A stretch of 64,000 nt of DNA from Terripilifer ovatus. GTDB lineage: Bacteria > Pseudomonadota > Alphaproteobacteria > Rhizobiales > Beijerinckiaceae. The notes under the pieces were generated by a model. That model saw only the letters and a program-made list of their open reading frames with translations, did no database searches and was not told where the DNA came from. Location: the NCBI GenBank assembly GCA_029222685.1, contig JARHVB010000024.1, forward strand, positions 78,046 through 142,045. Reading direction: 5' to 3'. The stretch's first letter is position 1. Every line of letters starts with the position of its first letter. This document shows positions 16,797-26,368 of this stretch, one piece after another. The position numbers were made by a program, and so were the translations under genes.

Positions 16797-16811
16797 GAAC
16801 AAACATAGAAC
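16797..16811 (+). promoter_or_regulatory. LexA (SOS) box
   Basis: GAAC-N7-GAAC, an exact match to the alphaproteobacterial LexA operator (GTTC-N7-GTTC read on the other strand), 31 bp upstream of the imuA ATG. It implies DNA-damage induction of imuA-imuB-dnaE2. Confidence 0.9.
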
Positions 16812-16841
16812 ATACCCAATGCGGAGAGCGTTGCAAAGGAC

Positions 16842-17603
16842 ATGAGTACGTCCGCCCCCCGATCAGTCGTGTCCGAGCTCCGGGCACGCATCGCCCGGCT
16901 TGAGGGCAGGACCGCGCATCAGCGCGCGGTCCTGCCCTTCGGCGTGCCGGCGATCGACCGGGTTCTTCCGGAAGGAGGGTTGCTGCGCGGCGCACTGCAT
17001 GAGGTCGCCGGCGGCGGCAACGGCGCCGTGGACGGCGCGGCCGCCGCCCTGTTCGCCGCCGGCATTGCGGCGCGCAGCGGCGGCAAGGTGCTGTGGTGCG
17101 TGACCCGGCCCGACCTGTTCGCGCCGGCGCTCGCCCAGGCCGGTCTCGCGCCTGGCCGCGTCGTCTATGTCGAGTGCGGCGACGAGAAATCCCTGCTCGC
17201 CTATTTCGAGGAGGGGTTGCGGCATCCCGGATTGGGCGCCGTCGTCGCCGAAGTGTCGCGTCTCTCCATGACCGCCTCGCGCCGGCTCCAGCTCGCGGCC
17301 GAGGCCTCCGGCACGCTCGGCCTCGCGATCCGGCGGTGGCGACGTCAGACCGAGGCGGCAGATTTCGGGATGCCGACGGCGGCAACGACGCGATGGCGCG
17401 TGTCGGCTCTGCCGTCGGCGCCGCTGCCGGTCCCCGGCGTCGGGCGGCCGCGCTGGCTTCTCGAGCTCATCCGATCGCGCGCCGGAGAATGTGCGGATTT
17501 CGTTGTGGAGGCGTGTGATGACCAGGGTCGTCTCGCTCTTCCTTCCAGCCTGGCCGACGGACAGGGTGCGAAGGATGTTGGGCGACGCCGCGCCTCCGCC
17601 TGA
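16842..17603 (+). CDS. imuA: ImuA, SOS mutasome accessory protein (RecA-like)
   Basis: First gene of the LexA-controlled mutagenesis cassette. ImuA proteins are degenerate RecA/SulA-like proteins that help ImuB and DnaE2 in error-prone translesion synthesis. The RecA-like core is visible (LPFGVPAIDRVLPEGGLLRGALHEV, then AALFAAGIAARSGGKVLWCVTRPDLFAP), but the P-loop lysine is not conserved. The ATG at 16842 follows AAAGGA. The 253 aa length is normal. Its end overlaps the imuB start by 86 bp. Confidence 0.9.
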   Translation: MSTSAPRSVVSELRARIARLEGRTAHQRAVLPFGVPAIDRVLPEGGLLRGALHEVAGGGNGAVDGAAAALFAAGIAARSGGKVLWCVTRPDLFAPALAQAGLAPGRVVYVECGDEKSLLAYFEEGLRHPGLGAVVAEVSRLSMTASRRLQLAAEASGTLGLAIRRWRRQTEAADFGMPTAATTRWRVSALPSAPLPVPGVGRPRWLLELIRSRAGECADFVVEACDDQGRLALPSSLADGQGAKDVGRRRASA

Positions 17604-19041
17604 GACGCCGATCGTTCTTGTCGGCCGCGAGGGCCGCCGACGTGAGATCCTGGCCGCCGATGCGGCCGCGCAGCGCGCCGGCCTGCGCGTCGGCATGGCC
17701 GCCAGCAAGGCGCAGGCGCTGGTGAGGGATCTCGTCATGCGCGACGCCGAGCCGGACGCGGACTTCGCCGCGCTCGAACGGCTCGCGCTCTGGGCGCTGC
17801 GCCGCTATTCGCCGATTGTCGCGGCTGACCCGCCCGACGGCCTCGTCATCGAGGCGGCCGGCGCCACCCATCTTCACGGCGGCGAGACCGCCATGCTCGC
17901 CGACATGGTGGCGCGCCTGAAAGCCGCCGGCCTGTCCCCACGCGCGGCGATGGCCGACACCTGGGGCGCGGCGCATGCGCTCGCGCGCTTCGCCGCGCGG
18001 CCGACGCTTGTCGTTCCCGCCGGCGAGAGCGCCGCGGCGATCATGTCCCTGCCGATTGCCGCCTTGCGGCTGCAGTCCACGACCGTCGACAGCCTGCGCC
18101 GGCTCGGCCTCGACCGGATCGGCGATCTCGAGCGCACCCCGCGGGCGCCGCTCGCGCTGCGCTTCGGCTCTGACATCGGCCGCCGCCTCGACCAGGCGAT
18201 GTGCCGTGTCAGCGAGCCGATCGACCCGATCCGTCCCGCCGAGATCGCCGAGGTGCGGCGGCAGTTCGCGGAACCGATCTCGGCGGCCGAGACGATCGCC
18301 CGCTACATCGCCAAGCTGGTGAGCGAGCTTTGCATCCTGCTCGAGGCGCGCGGGCAGGGCGCGCGGGGCCTCGACCTTCTCTGTCACCGTGTCGATGCGC
18401 GAATGGTGGCGGTCCGCGTCGGGACGGCCTTGCCCGTGCGCGACGCCAAGCGGCTGACGCGGCTCCTCGCCGAAAAGATCGAGACCATTGATCCCGGCTT
18501 CGGCATCGAGCTCATGCGGCTTGCCGCGACGATCGCCGAGCCCTTGGACGCGAAGCAGATCATCTCCGATCTCGCCTCCCCGCCGGAGGCGGACATCAGC
18601 GACCTGATCGACACCCTGTCCAATCGCATCGGCGGCGAACGACTCTATCGCATCGTGCCGGTTCAGAGCGACGTGCCGGAACGATCGGTCGCGCGCGCGG
18701 CGCCGGCATCGCCCGACGCCGGTGCCTCTTGGTCGGGATCGTGGCCGCGGCCGGTGAGGCTCCTCGCATCGCCCGAGCCGATCGAGACCGTGGCGCTGTT
18801 GCCCGATCATCCGCCCGTGACATTCGTCTGGCGGGGTGTGCGCCGGCGCGTGCGGCGCGCCGACGGGCCCGAGCGGATTTTCGAGGAATGGTGGCGCAGT
18901 GACGCCGAACTCGACGCCGTGCGCGACTACTTCCGCGTCGAAGACGACGGAGGCGAGCGGTTCTGGATTTTCCGCGCCGGCGACGGCGAGCACGGCGAGA
19001 CCGGCTCACAGCGCTGGTACTTGCACGGAATCTTCGCATGA
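17518..19041 (+). CDS. imuB: ImuB, inactive Y-family polymerase-like protein
   Basis: Y-family polymerase homologue that acts as the scaffold of the mutasome, linking DnaE2 to the beta clamp. It starts [19 protein letters not shown], the usual ImuB N-terminus; the frame opens 27 bp earlier but without a better start. The acidic catalytic residues of active Y-family polymerases are not evident at the expected places, as in other ImuB. A helix-hairpin-helix-like segment ([20 protein letters not shown]) and a C-terminal domain follow. It is 507 aa and overlaps dnaE2 by 4 bp (ATGA). Confidence 0.92.
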   Translation: MTRVVSLFLPAWPTDRVRRMLGDAAPPPETPIVLVGREGRRREILAADAAAQRAGLRVGMAASKAQALVRDLVMRDAEPDADFAALERLALWALRRYSPIVAADPPDGLVIEAAGATHLHGGETAMLADMVARLKAAGLSPRAAMADTWGAAHALARFAARPTLVVPAGESAAAIMSLPIAALRLQSTTVDSLRRLGLDRIGDLERTPRAPLALRFGSDIGRRLDQAMCRVSEPIDPIRPAEIAEVRRQFAEPISAAETIARYIAKLVSELCILLEARGQGARGLDLLCHRVDARMVAVRVGTALPVRDAKRLTRLLAEKIETIDPGFGIELMRLAATIAEPLDAKQIISDLASPPEADISDLIDTLSNRIGGERLYRIVPVQSDVPERSVARAAPASPDAGASWSGSWPRPVRLLASPEPIETVALLPDHPPVTFVWRGVRRRVRRADGPERIFEEWWRSDAELDAVRDYFRVEDDGGERFWIFRAGDGEHGETGSQRWYLHGIFA

Positions 19042-22000
19042 GCGGCCCGCGCTATGTCGAGCTGCAGGCGACGTCGCACTTCTCGTTTCTGCGGGGAGCG
19101 AGCAGCGCCGAAGAACTGTTCGCGCAGGCGGCCATGCTCGGCATCGAGGCGCTCGGCATTGTCGACCGCAATTCCCTGGCCGGCATCGTCCGGGCGCATG
19201 AAGCCGCCAAGGTGACGGGCGTGCGCCTCGTCGTTGGCTGCCGCCTCGACCTCGCTGACGGCTTCTCGTTGCTGGCCTATCCGACCGATCGCGCCGCCTA
19301 TGCGCGGCTGTGCCGCCTGCTGTCGGAAGGCAAGCGCCGCGCCGGCAAGGCGAAGTGCCATCTCGAGTGGCGCGATGTCGTCGCCTATGGCGAGGGCCTG
19401 ATCGCCATCCTTCTCCCGGATGACGCCGACGCGCCCTGCGCCGAACGGCTGCGCCGCCTGCGCGAGGCGTTCGGCGATCGCGGCTACCTCGCATTGACGC
19501 TGCGCCGCAGGCCGAACGACCAGCTCAGGCTGCACGAGCTGGCGAACCTCGCGGCGTCGCTGCGCGTCGAGACCGTCGTGACCAATGACGTGCTGTTTCA
19601 CGAACCTCGGCGTCGCGTCATGCAGGATGTCGTCACCGCCATCCGCCACAACGTGACGATCGACGCCCTCGGCTTCAGGCGTGAGCGGCACGCGGATCGT
19701 TTTCTCAAACCACCCGAAGAGATGCACCGCCTGTTTGCGCGCTACCCGGAAGCGCTTGCGCGCACAGTCGGGATCGCAAAGCGCTGCACCTTCTTGCTCT
19801 CGGAGCTCGAGTACCAATATCCGGAAGAGCGCAGCAAGCCGGACCTCACGCCGCAGGAGGCGCTGGTGAAGTTCACATGGGAAAGCGCCGCGGAGCGCTA
19901 TCCTGAGGGCGTGCCCGACAGGGTGCGCAAGATCCTCGCGCATGAGCTCGCGCTGATCCGCACGCTCGATTACGCCCCGTATTTTCTCACCGTCAACGCG
20001 ATCGTCCGCTTCGCACGATCGAAGGGAATCTTATGTCAGGGGCGCGGTTCGGCCACCAATTCCGCCGTCTGCTACGTGCTCGGCATCACATCCATCGACC
20101 CGGATCGCAACGACCTGCTGTTCGAGCGCTTCGTCAGCGTCGAACGCAAGGAGCCTCCCGACATCGACGTCGATTTCGAGCATGAGCGGAGGGAGGAGGT
20201 TATCCAGTGGGTCTATGAGACCTATGGCCGCGACCGGGCGGCTCTGTGTTCGACTGTGATCCGCTACAGGTCGAAAGGGGCGCTGCGGGATGTCGGCAAG
20301 GCGCTGGGCCTGACCGAAGACACAATCAAGATGCTGTCCGGCCAAGTCTGGGGCTGGTCACGGACCGGCATCGAGGACAAGCACGCCGCCGACCTCAACA
20401 TGAATCTCGGCGACCGGCGCCTGCGCCTCGCGCTCGAGCTGGCGCGCGCGCTGATCGGCACGCCGCGCCATCTCAGCCAGCATCCTGGCGGTTTCGTTCT
20501 GACGCGCGAGAGGCTCGACGATCTCGTGCCGATCGAGCCCGCGGCGATGGCTGGACGGCAAGTCGTTGAGTGGGACAAAGACGATGTCGACGCCTTGCGC
20601 ATGATGAAGATGGATTGTCTCGCGCTCGGCATGTTGTCCTGCATGAAACGCGCCTTCGATCTCTTGTCGGAGCACAAAGGCGTCGCGCTCGATCTCGCGA
20701 CCATTCCCGCCGAGGACCCGCGCACCTACGCGATGATCCGGCGCGCCGACACGCTCGGCGTGTTCCAGATCGAGAGCCGGGCGCAGATGAGCATGTTGCC
20801 GCGGCTCAAGCCGCGCACCTTTTACGACCTCGTCATCGAAGTCGCGATCGTGCGGCCAGGACCGATCCAGGGCGACATGGTGCATCCGTATTTGCGCCGA
20901 CGCGAGGGCAAGGAGGACGTCGTCTATCCGACGCCCGAGCTCGAGGCAGTGCTGGGTAAGACGCTCGGCGTGCCGCTGTTTCAGGAACAGGCGATGCGCA
21001 TTGCGATCACGGCGGCCGGCTTCTCGCCCGGCGAGGCCGACCAGCTCCGCCGGAGCATGGCGACGTTCAAACACACGGGCGGCGTCTCGGCTTTCAAGGA
21101 CAAGCTCGTCAACGGTATGATCGACAACGGCTACGCCCGCGACTTTGCCGAGAAGACGTTCTCGCAGCTCAAGGGCTTCGGCAGCTATGGCTTTCCTGAA
21201 AGCCATGCCGCTTCGTTCGCGTTGCTGGCCTATGCCTCTTCCTGGATGAAATGCCATCACGCGGATGTCTTCTGCGCGGCCCTGCTCAATGCCCAGCCGA
21301 TGGGATTCTATGCGCCGGCGCAAATCGTTCGCGATGCGCGCGATCACGGCGTCGAGGTGCGCCCCGTCGACGTCAACCGATCCCGATGGGATTGCACCCT
21401 GGAGCCGACCGAGGATGAGGACCGCTTCGCAGTCAGACTCGGCATGCGCATGGTGCGCAGCCTGGCCAATGGCGACGCCGCGCAGATCATCGCCGCCCGC
21501 GGCGATCGGCCGTTCTCGTCGGTCGACGATCTATGGCGCCGCGCCGCCGTGCCGGCCGCCGCGCTCGTTCACCTTGCCGACGCCGATGCGTTTCGTCCGG
21601 CTTTCGGTCTTCCACGGCGCGATGCGATGTGGGCGATCAAGGCGCTGCGCGACGAACCGCTGCCGCTCTTCGCGGCCGCCGCTTCGCGCGAAGCGAGGAC
21701 CGTGCCGGAGATCCACGAGCCGGCCGTCGCGCTGCGCCCCATGAAAGCCGGCGGCGAGGTGGTCGAGGACTATGGCCATGTCGGCCTGACGCTGCGCGCG
21801 CATCCGCTGTCGTTCCTGCGCGCTGACCTCGCGCGCCGGCGGATCGTCACCTGCACCGAGGCGATGGCGGCGCGCGACGGCCGCTGGCTCGAAGCCGCCG
21901 GCCTCGTTCTGGTGAGGCAGATGCCCGGATCGGCCAAAGGCGTGATGTTCATCACGATCGAGGATGAGAGCGGTATCGCCAATCTCGTCATCTGGCCCCA

Positions 22001-22343
22001 GGTCTTCGAGCAATACCGGCGCGTCGTGCTTTCGGCCGGCTTGCTTTCGGTCCGTGGGCGGATTCAGCGGGAAGGGGAGGTGGTGCATCTCGTCGCGCGT
22101 CATCTGTCCGATCTGTCCGGCGAACTGGCCAGCGTTGGCGAGCGCGACGACGCCTTCCCGCTCCCGCATGGCCGCGGCGATGAGCTCCACCACGGCAGCC
22201 CGACGCCCGATCCTCGCAGCGTGCCGAAGGGCCCACGGCCGAAGAACATCGTGGATCCTTTATGCCGATCTCGGCATAAGGGATCTTATCCCGAGTCCGA
22301 CACTATGCCGATGAAGCTCCCCAAACCGCGAGACTTTCGATAG
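19038..22343 (+). CDS. dnaE2: Error-prone DNA polymerase DnaE2 (ImuC)
   Basis: C-family polymerase of the SOS mutasome. The N-terminal PHP domain starts [18 protein letters not shown]; the polymerase acidic motif [12 protein letters not shown] lies near residue 374; [16 protein letters not shown] and [17 protein letters not shown] are diagnostic. The C-terminal OB-fold ends near [16 protein letters not shown]. At 1101 aa the size is normal. The last ~40 codons (from about 22250) are unusual: they are encoded by a palindrome-rich stretch with four copies of TATGCCGA, three inside and one just past the gene, suggesting an in-frame insertion of a repeated palindromic element. Confidence 0.95.
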   Translation: MSGPRYVELQATSHFSFLRGASSAEELFAQAAMLGIEALGIVDRNSLAGIVRAHEAAKVTGVRLVVGCRLDLADGFSLLAYPTDRAAYARLCRLLSEGKRRAGKAKCHLEWRDVVAYGEGLIAILLPDDADAPCAERLRRLREAFGDRGYLALTLRRRPNDQLRLHELANLAASLRVETVVTNDVLFHEPRRRVMQDVVTAIRHNVTIDALGFRRERHADRFLKPPEEMHRLFARYPEALARTVGIAKRCTFLLSELEYQYPEERSKPDLTPQEALVKFTWESAAERYPEGVPDRVRKILAHELALIRTLDYAPYFLTVNAIVRFARSKGILCQGRGSATNSAVCYVLGITSIDPDRNDLLFERFVSVERKEPPDIDVDFEHERREEVIQWVYETYGRDRAALCSTVIRYRSKGALRDVGKALGLTEDTIKMLSGQVWGWSRTGIEDKHAADLNMNLGDRRLRLALELARALIGTPRHLSQHPGGFVLTRERLDDLVPIEPAAMAGRQVVEWDKDDVDALRMMKMDCLALGMLSCMKRAFDLLSEHKGVALDLATIPAEDPRTYAMIRRADTLGVFQIESRAQMSMLPRLKPRTFYDLVIEVAIVRPGPIQGDMVHPYLRRREGKEDVVYPTPELEAVLGKTLGVPLFQEQAMRIAITAAGFSPGEADQLRRSMATFKHTGGVSAFKDKLVNGMIDNGYARDFAEKTFSQLKGFGSYGFPESHAASFALLAYASSWMKCHHADVFCAALLNAQPMGFYAPAQIVRDARDHGVEVRPVDVNRSRWDCTLEPTEDEDRFAVRLGMRMVRSLANGDAAQIIAARGDRPFSSVDDLWRRAAVPAAALVHLADADAFRPAFGLPRRDAMWAIKALRDEPLPLFAAAASREARTVPEIHEPAVALRPMKAGGEVVEDYGHVGLTLRAHPLSFLRADLARRRIVTCTEAMAARDGRWLEAAGLVLVRQMPGSAKGVMFITIEDESGIANLVIWPQVFEQYRRVVLSAGLLSVRGRIQREGEVVHLVARHLSDLSGELASVGERDDAFPLPHGRGDELHHGSPTPDPRSVPKGPRPKNIVDPLCRSRHKGSYPESDTMPMKLPKPRDFR

Positions 22344-22370
22344 ATCGGACTCTTCGGCTCGGCATAGTGT
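22254..22370. repeat. Palindromic element with four TATGCCGA copies at the dnaE2 3' end
   Basis: The octamer TATGCCGA occurs at 22261-22268 and 22304-22311, and inverted at 22271-22278 and 22359-22366. The first pair forms TTATGCCGA-TC-TCGGCATAA within a longer near-palindrome (22254-22284). The second pair extends to an 11-bp inverted repeat ACACTATGCCG (22300-22310) / CGGCATAGTGT (22360-22370), with GAGTCCGA/TCGGACTC nested nearby. It could be a mobile palindromic repeat or paired binding arms of a recombinase. Confidence 0.75.
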
Positions 22371-22395
22371 TTCGTCCTTTCCTGCAGCAACAGGC

Positions 22396-22412
22396 ATGGG
22401 AGAAAATCCCAT
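22396..22412. terminator. Hairpin between dnaE2 and merR
   Basis: ATGGGA (22396-22401), loop GAAAA, TCCCAT (22407-22412), in the 93-bp gap between the converging dnaE2 and merR genes. It may end either transcript; the stem is short and no long T run follows, so confidence is low. Confidence 0.3.
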
Positions 22413-22436
22413 CCACTTCACCTGGTCACAAAGGAC

Positions 22437-22841
22437 CTAGCGAGGGGAAAGCGATTCAATGATGCGGCAATCGGCGACGACCCCGCAGCCGCACTGATCA
22501 ATCATTCGATCGAGTTCCTTCTTAAGCGAACGCAAGTCGGCGATCTTGCGCACGACTTCGGCGCGATGTTCCTTGGCGATCGCGTCGATCGCCACACAGG
22601 ACTGGTTGCGATCATCCGACAGCGTGAGCAGTGCGCGAATCTGATCCAGCGAGAAGCCGAGATCGCGCGCCCTGCGAATGAAACTCAGCCGGTTAAAATG
22701 CCCCCTGTCGTAGGAGCGGTAGTTCCCGCTGGTCCGAGCCGGAGCGGGCAACAGTCCGGATTTCTCGTAAAATCGAACTGTCTCAACCTTGGTGCCGGTT
22801 TCGCGAGCCAATTGTCCGATCGTCAGAATTTTCTCGTCCAT
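22437..22841 (-). CDS. MerR-family heavy-metal regulator (ZntR/CadR/PbrR type)
   Basis: Metal-sensing activator of the divergent P-type ATPase gene. The N-terminal MerR helix-turn-helix is clear (LTIGQLARETGTKVETVRFYEKSGLL), followed by the dimerisation coiled coil. Metal-ligand candidates are the Cys in NQSCVAID and the C-terminal CGCGVVADC, similar to Zn/Cd/Pb sensors rather than mercury MerR. It has 134 aa. Its start codon lies 4 bp from the -35 of the ATPase promoter, the usual divergent arrangement. Confidence 0.9.
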   Translation of the reverse strand: MDEKILTIGQLARETGTKVETVRFYEKSGLLPAPARTSGNYRSYDRGHFNRLSFIRRARDLGFSLDQIRALLTLSDDRNQSCVAIDAIAKEHRAEVVRKIADLRSLKKELDRMIDQCGCGVVADCRIIESLSPR

Positions 22842-22844
22842 CGC

Positions 22845-22875
22845 TTGAGCCTGTAGTGACTACAGGGAATAGGTA
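22845..22875 (+). promoter_or_regulatory. MerR-type promoter with long spacer and dyad
   Basis: TTGAGC (22845-22850) and TAGGTA (22870-22875) are separated by 19 bp, the overlong spacing that MerR-family activators correct. The spacer holds the dyad CTGTAG-TGA-CTACAG (22851-22865), the expected regulator site. It drives the P-type ATPase gene. Confidence 0.82.
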
Positions 22876-22907
22876 AGGCGTCACTTCATCAGAGTCGAGG
22901 TGACACG

Positions 22908-25040
22908 ATGGCTGCCGCGAGCCCGCTCAAGCTGCAGATCGAAGGCATGGACTGCGCAGCCTGCGCGCTGAAAATCGAGGCCGCGATGGAGCGGCTGCCC
23001 GGCGTCAGCGACATCAATGTCAGCTACGCGGCCGGAACGCTGGCGCTGAACGTCGATCAGGACAGAACTTCTCAACGCACGATCGAGGAGAAGATCAGGA
23101 CGCTGGGCTACCAGCCGGCCGGCTCGGCGCCGGGAACCCAAACCGCTCTGCCGACAAAGCGCGCAAGGGACCCTTGGTGGCGGGGAATGAAGGCGCGGCT
23201 GGTGTTCATGACCGGCGCGCTGTTCGCCACCGCCTTCGTCGCGAGCTTCTTCCTGCCCGCGTGGGATACATGGCTCTACGCGGGCGCGGCGCTGGTCAGC
23301 GTCGTGCCCTTTGCCCGCCGTGCGGTTGCCGGGGCGTTGGAAGGCTCGCCTTTTTCCATCGAGACGCTGATGACGGTCGCAGCGCTCGGTGCCGTCGCGA
23401 TCGGTGAGACCGAAGAGGCCGCGGTGGTCATCTTCCTGTTCGCCGTCGGCGAGCTTCTGGAGACGGTCGCGGCCGGGCGGGCGCGCGCCGGCATCGAGGC
23501 GCTGATCGACCTTGTTCCCCGCACCGCGTTCCGGCTCGACCCGTTGGGCCAGACCGAAAGCGTGCCCGTGGAGGCGCTTGCGATCGACGATCGCGTCGTG
23601 GTGCGGCCGGGCGACCGGGTACCATCCGACGGCGTGGTCGAGGACGGCTCGTCGGAGGTCAACGAAGCCCCGGTGACGGGCGAATCCGTGCCGATCCTGA
23701 AGGAGCCGGGCGCCAAGGTCTTTGCCGGCTCGATCAACGCCAATGGCGAGCTGCGGGTCAGGATCACCCGTGTCGCGGCCGACAACACGATCGCGCGCAT
23801 CATCCACATGGTCGAGGAGGCGCAGGAATCGAAGGCGCCAACCGCGCGCATGATCGACCGCTTCTCGAAATACTACACGCCGGGCGCGATGATCGTAGCG
23901 GCGCTCATCATCGTCGTTCCGCCGCTGGCCTTCGGCGCCGACTGGATGACATGGATCTATCGCGGTCTCGCCACGCTGCTGATCGCCTGTCCCTGCGCGC
24001 TGGTCATCTCCACGCCCGCGGCGATCGCATCCGGCCTTGCCGCAGGCGCGCGTCAGGGTCTGCTCATTAAGGGCGGCGCGGCGCTTGAGACGCTCGGCAA
24101 GGTCGTGACCGTCGCCTTCGACAAGACCGGCACGCTGACGCGCGGCCATCCCAAGGTGACGGACGTGATCGCGCTGTCCGGGTCGGAGGACGACGTACTC
24201 GCCAGGGCAGCGGCCGTCGAGCGCAATGTCAGCCATCCGCTCGGTATCGCGATTGTCGAAGCCGCGCAGGAGCGCGCGCTGGAGCTTCCGCAGGTCTTCG
24301 GCGGCGGCATTGCCGTGCCCGGCAAGGCGGTAACGGCGCGGCTCAAGTCCGGCTTTGCCTCGGTCGGCTCGCCGCGCCATGCCGCCGAAGGAACCGAAAT
24401 ACCGGCCGATGTGCGCGACCGCATCCTTGCGCTTGAAGCCAAGGGCAAGACGGTTGTCGTGCTGATGACAGGCAAGGCCATCGAAGGACTGATCGCGCTG
24501 CGCGACGAACCGCGCGACGATGCCGCTGAAGGCATTCGGCGACTGAAGGAACGCGGCGTCAGGGTGCTGATGCTGTCGGGCGACAATCAGCGCACCGCAA
24601 GCGCTATTGCATCAAGCCTCGGCCTCGAAGCCAAGGGCGAGCTTCTTCCCGATGCCAAGCTCGCCGAGATCGGCCGACTGAAGGAATCCGGACCTGTCGC
24701 GATGGTCGGTGACGGGATCAACGACGCCCCAGCACTCGCGGCGGCCTCTGTCGGCGTGTCGATGGGCGGGGGCACCGATGTGGCGCTGGAAACCGCCGAT
24801 GCGGCCCTGCTCAGGGACCGCGTAGAGGGTGTCGCCGGCCTCGTCGCGCTCTCTCAGGCGACGCTCGGCAACATCCGGCAAAACATAACCATCGCACTCG
24901 GCCTGAAGGCCGTGTTCCTCGTCACCACGCTGTTCGGCGTGACGACGCTTTGGATGGCGATTCTGGCCGACACCGGCGCGACCGTTCTCGTCACCGCCAA
25001 CGCGCTGCGGCTCCTGGCCTATGGCTCTTCGAAGCAATGA
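22908..25040 (+). CDS. Heavy-metal translocating P-type ATPase (ZntA/CadA type)
   Basis: Membrane pump that exports Zn2+, Cd2+ or Pb2+ using ATP. The N-terminal metal-binding HMA domain has GMDCAAC near residues 13-19. The transmembrane CPC motif is at residues 361-363, the phosphorylation motif DKTGTLT starts at residue 405, and GDGIND near residue 601. The length of 710 aa is normal with a single HMA domain. It is divergent from the MerR regulator and behind a MerR-type promoter. Metal choice between Zn, Cd and Pb cannot be fixed from sequence by eye. Confidence 0.94.
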   Translation: MAAASPLKLQIEGMDCAACALKIEAAMERLPGVSDINVSYAAGTLALNVDQDRTSQRTIEEKIRTLGYQPAGSAPGTQTALPTKRARDPWWRGMKARLVFMTGALFATAFVASFFLPAWDTWLYAGAALVSVVPFARRAVAGALEGSPFSIETLMTVAALGAVAIGETEEAAVVIFLFAVGELLETVAAGRARAGIEALIDLVPRTAFRLDPLGQTESVPVEALAIDDRVVVRPGDRVPSDGVVEDGSSEVNEAPVTGESVPILKEPGAKVFAGSINANGELRVRITRVAADNTIARIIHMVEEAQESKAPTARMIDRFSKYYTPGAMIVAALIIVVPPLAFGADWMTWIYRGLATLLIACPCALVISTPAAIASGLAAGARQGLLIKGGAALETLGKVVTVAFDKTGTLTRGHPKVTDVIALSGSEDDVLARAAAVERNVSHPLGIAIVEAAQERALELPQVFGGGIAVPGKAVTARLKSGFASVGSPRHAAEGTEIPADVRDRILALEAKGKTVVVLMTGKAIEGLIALRDEPRDDAAEGIRRLKERGVRVLMLSGDNQRTASAIASSLGLEAKGELLPDAKLAEIGRLKESGPVAMVGDGINDAPALAAASVGVSMGGGTDVALETADAALLRDRVEGVAGLVALSQATLGNIRQNITIALGLKAVFLVTTLFGVTTLWMAILADTGATVLVTANALRLLAYGSSKQ

Positions 25041-25041
25041 A

Positions 25042-25062
25042 GCGTCGTCAGAGAAACGACGC
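25042..25062. terminator. Hairpin between the P-type ATPase and MFS genes
   Basis: GCGTCGT (25042-25048) and ACGACGC (25056-25062) form a 7-bp stem just after the ATPase stop, in the 84-bp convergent gap. No strong T run follows directly, so termination here is only plausible. Confidence 0.4.
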
Positions 25063-25124
25063 CGGCGGCGCTTGCCATTCCCATCTTAATTGCGATGCGT
25101 CTGTAGCGACCAGCATAATGCTTC

Positions 25125-26360
25125 TTACAGGTCCTTGCTCCCGTACCGGTCGTGGCTGAGGCGCGCGTAGAGCGAAGCAACAAGCGCGACGTTGGCAAGC
25201 GCGATGGTGAAGAGGATAGCGAGGGTTGCGTCTGCTCCAAAGCTGTCGATCAGCACTGCGCCCAAAGAAGGAGATGCGGCCTGCATGATGAGGCTCGGCA
25301 TTGCGATGCGGCCCATGATCGAAGCGTAACGGTCTCCTCCGAAGACGGCGAGCGGCAGCGTGCCTCGCGCGATCGACTCGATGCCGATGCCCGTACCATA
25401 GAAGATGAGTGCGGCCGCAACGACTGGAATGCCCACCCAGAGAAGCCCAATGCCGGCCGCCACGAACACCGTCGATGCGAACTTGGTCCAGATCGGATGA
25501 TGAAACCGGCTGATCGTCATCTCGATCGCGCGCGCCCCGACCTGCGAGGGCCCGACGATCGCACCGAGCGCGACGGCCGCCGCAAGAGCGATGTCACGGG
25601 CCTGAAGGATCATCAGCAAATGCACGGAGAGCAATGCGGAGATCATCGAGCTGATGGTGATGGTGAGCGTAATCAGGACGAACAGGGACGTCGACCCCGC
25701 CGGCCGCGGGTGAGCAACAGCATCGCCATCATGGTCGCCAACCTTTGCGCTCCGGATCAACTCGCGCTTCGGCTCCCTCGGCATTGCAAAGATATAGAGC
25801 GGCAGGAGCACGGCGAGATGGATGCCCGCATAGATCAGGCAGGCATTGCGCCAGCCGAACTGCGATACGAACAGGGCTGACAGCGGCCAGCAAACAGTGC
25901 TGGCAAAGCCGCCAAACAGGGTCAGCGTTGTGATCGCCGTTCGCGCCCGCTCTCCATACAGGCGGCCCAAGGTCGCGAACGCGGCGTCGTAGAGGCCGGC
26001 GCCCATTCCGATGCCGAGCAGGAGCCACGAGAAGATGTAGGCCGGCAGATTGGGCGAGAGCGCGAGACCCGTCAGTCCCAGCGCGAGAAACACAGCGCTG
26101 GTCGCAAGTACAGCGCGCCCGCCAAGCCGCTGGATACTGTCCCCGACGCGCGGCGACACGATCCCGGCGACCAGGAGGCCGAGAGAGAGCCCGCCGACGA
26201 TCCATGCCAGCGACCAGCCGGTATCGGCCGCGATCGGCTGCGCCAGCACCGCCAGCAGATAGTAGGAAGAGCCCCACGCCAGAATCTGTGTCACACCGAG
26301 GACGGGAATGACCACAAGAAGCCTTGGCGGCCGATAGGTCGAGGTAAGCACCTCCGCCAC
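25125..26360 (-). CDS. MFS transporter in an arsenic-linked operon
   Basis: Twelve-span major facilitator-type permease: LLVVIPVLGVTQILAWGSSYYLL opens the first span, and GRLYGERARTAITTLTLFGGFAS is a typical MFS loop and helix. The start is uncertain: the frame is open far upstream into the preceding gene; GTG at 26360 lies 8 bp after that gene's stop and leaves a normal 411 aa. It is the last gene behind arsR (27812-28132) and a flavoprotein. MFS proteins in ars operons export arsenite or organoarsenicals; the substrate here is not known. Confidence 0.85.
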   Translation of the reverse strand: MAEVLTSTYRPPRLLVVIPVLGVTQILAWGSSYYLLAVLAQPIAADTGWSLAWIVGGLSLGLLVAGIVSPRVGDSIQRLGGRAVLATSAVFLALGLTGLALSPNLPAYIFSWLLLGIGMGAGLYDAAFATLGRLYGERARTAITTLTLFGGFASTVCWPLSALFVSQFGWRNACLIYAGIHLAVLLPLYIFAMPREPKRELIRSAKVGDHDGDAVAHPRPAGSTSLFVLITLTITISSMISALLSVHLLMILQARDIALAAAVALGAIVGPSQVGARAIEMTISRFHHPIWTKFASTVFVAAGIGLLWVGIPVVAAALIFYGTGIGIESIARGTLPLAVFGGDRYASIMGRIAMPSLIMQAASPSLGAVLIDSFGADATLAILFTIALANVALVASLYARLSHDRYGSKDL

Positions 26361-26368
26361 AGGGACGC

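Noticed and set aside
22881..24380. 499-aa minus-strand open frame opposite the P-type ATPase
   Set aside because: It mirrors a gene with all P-type ATPase motifs and has the Arg/Asp/His-rich composition of an antisense frame.
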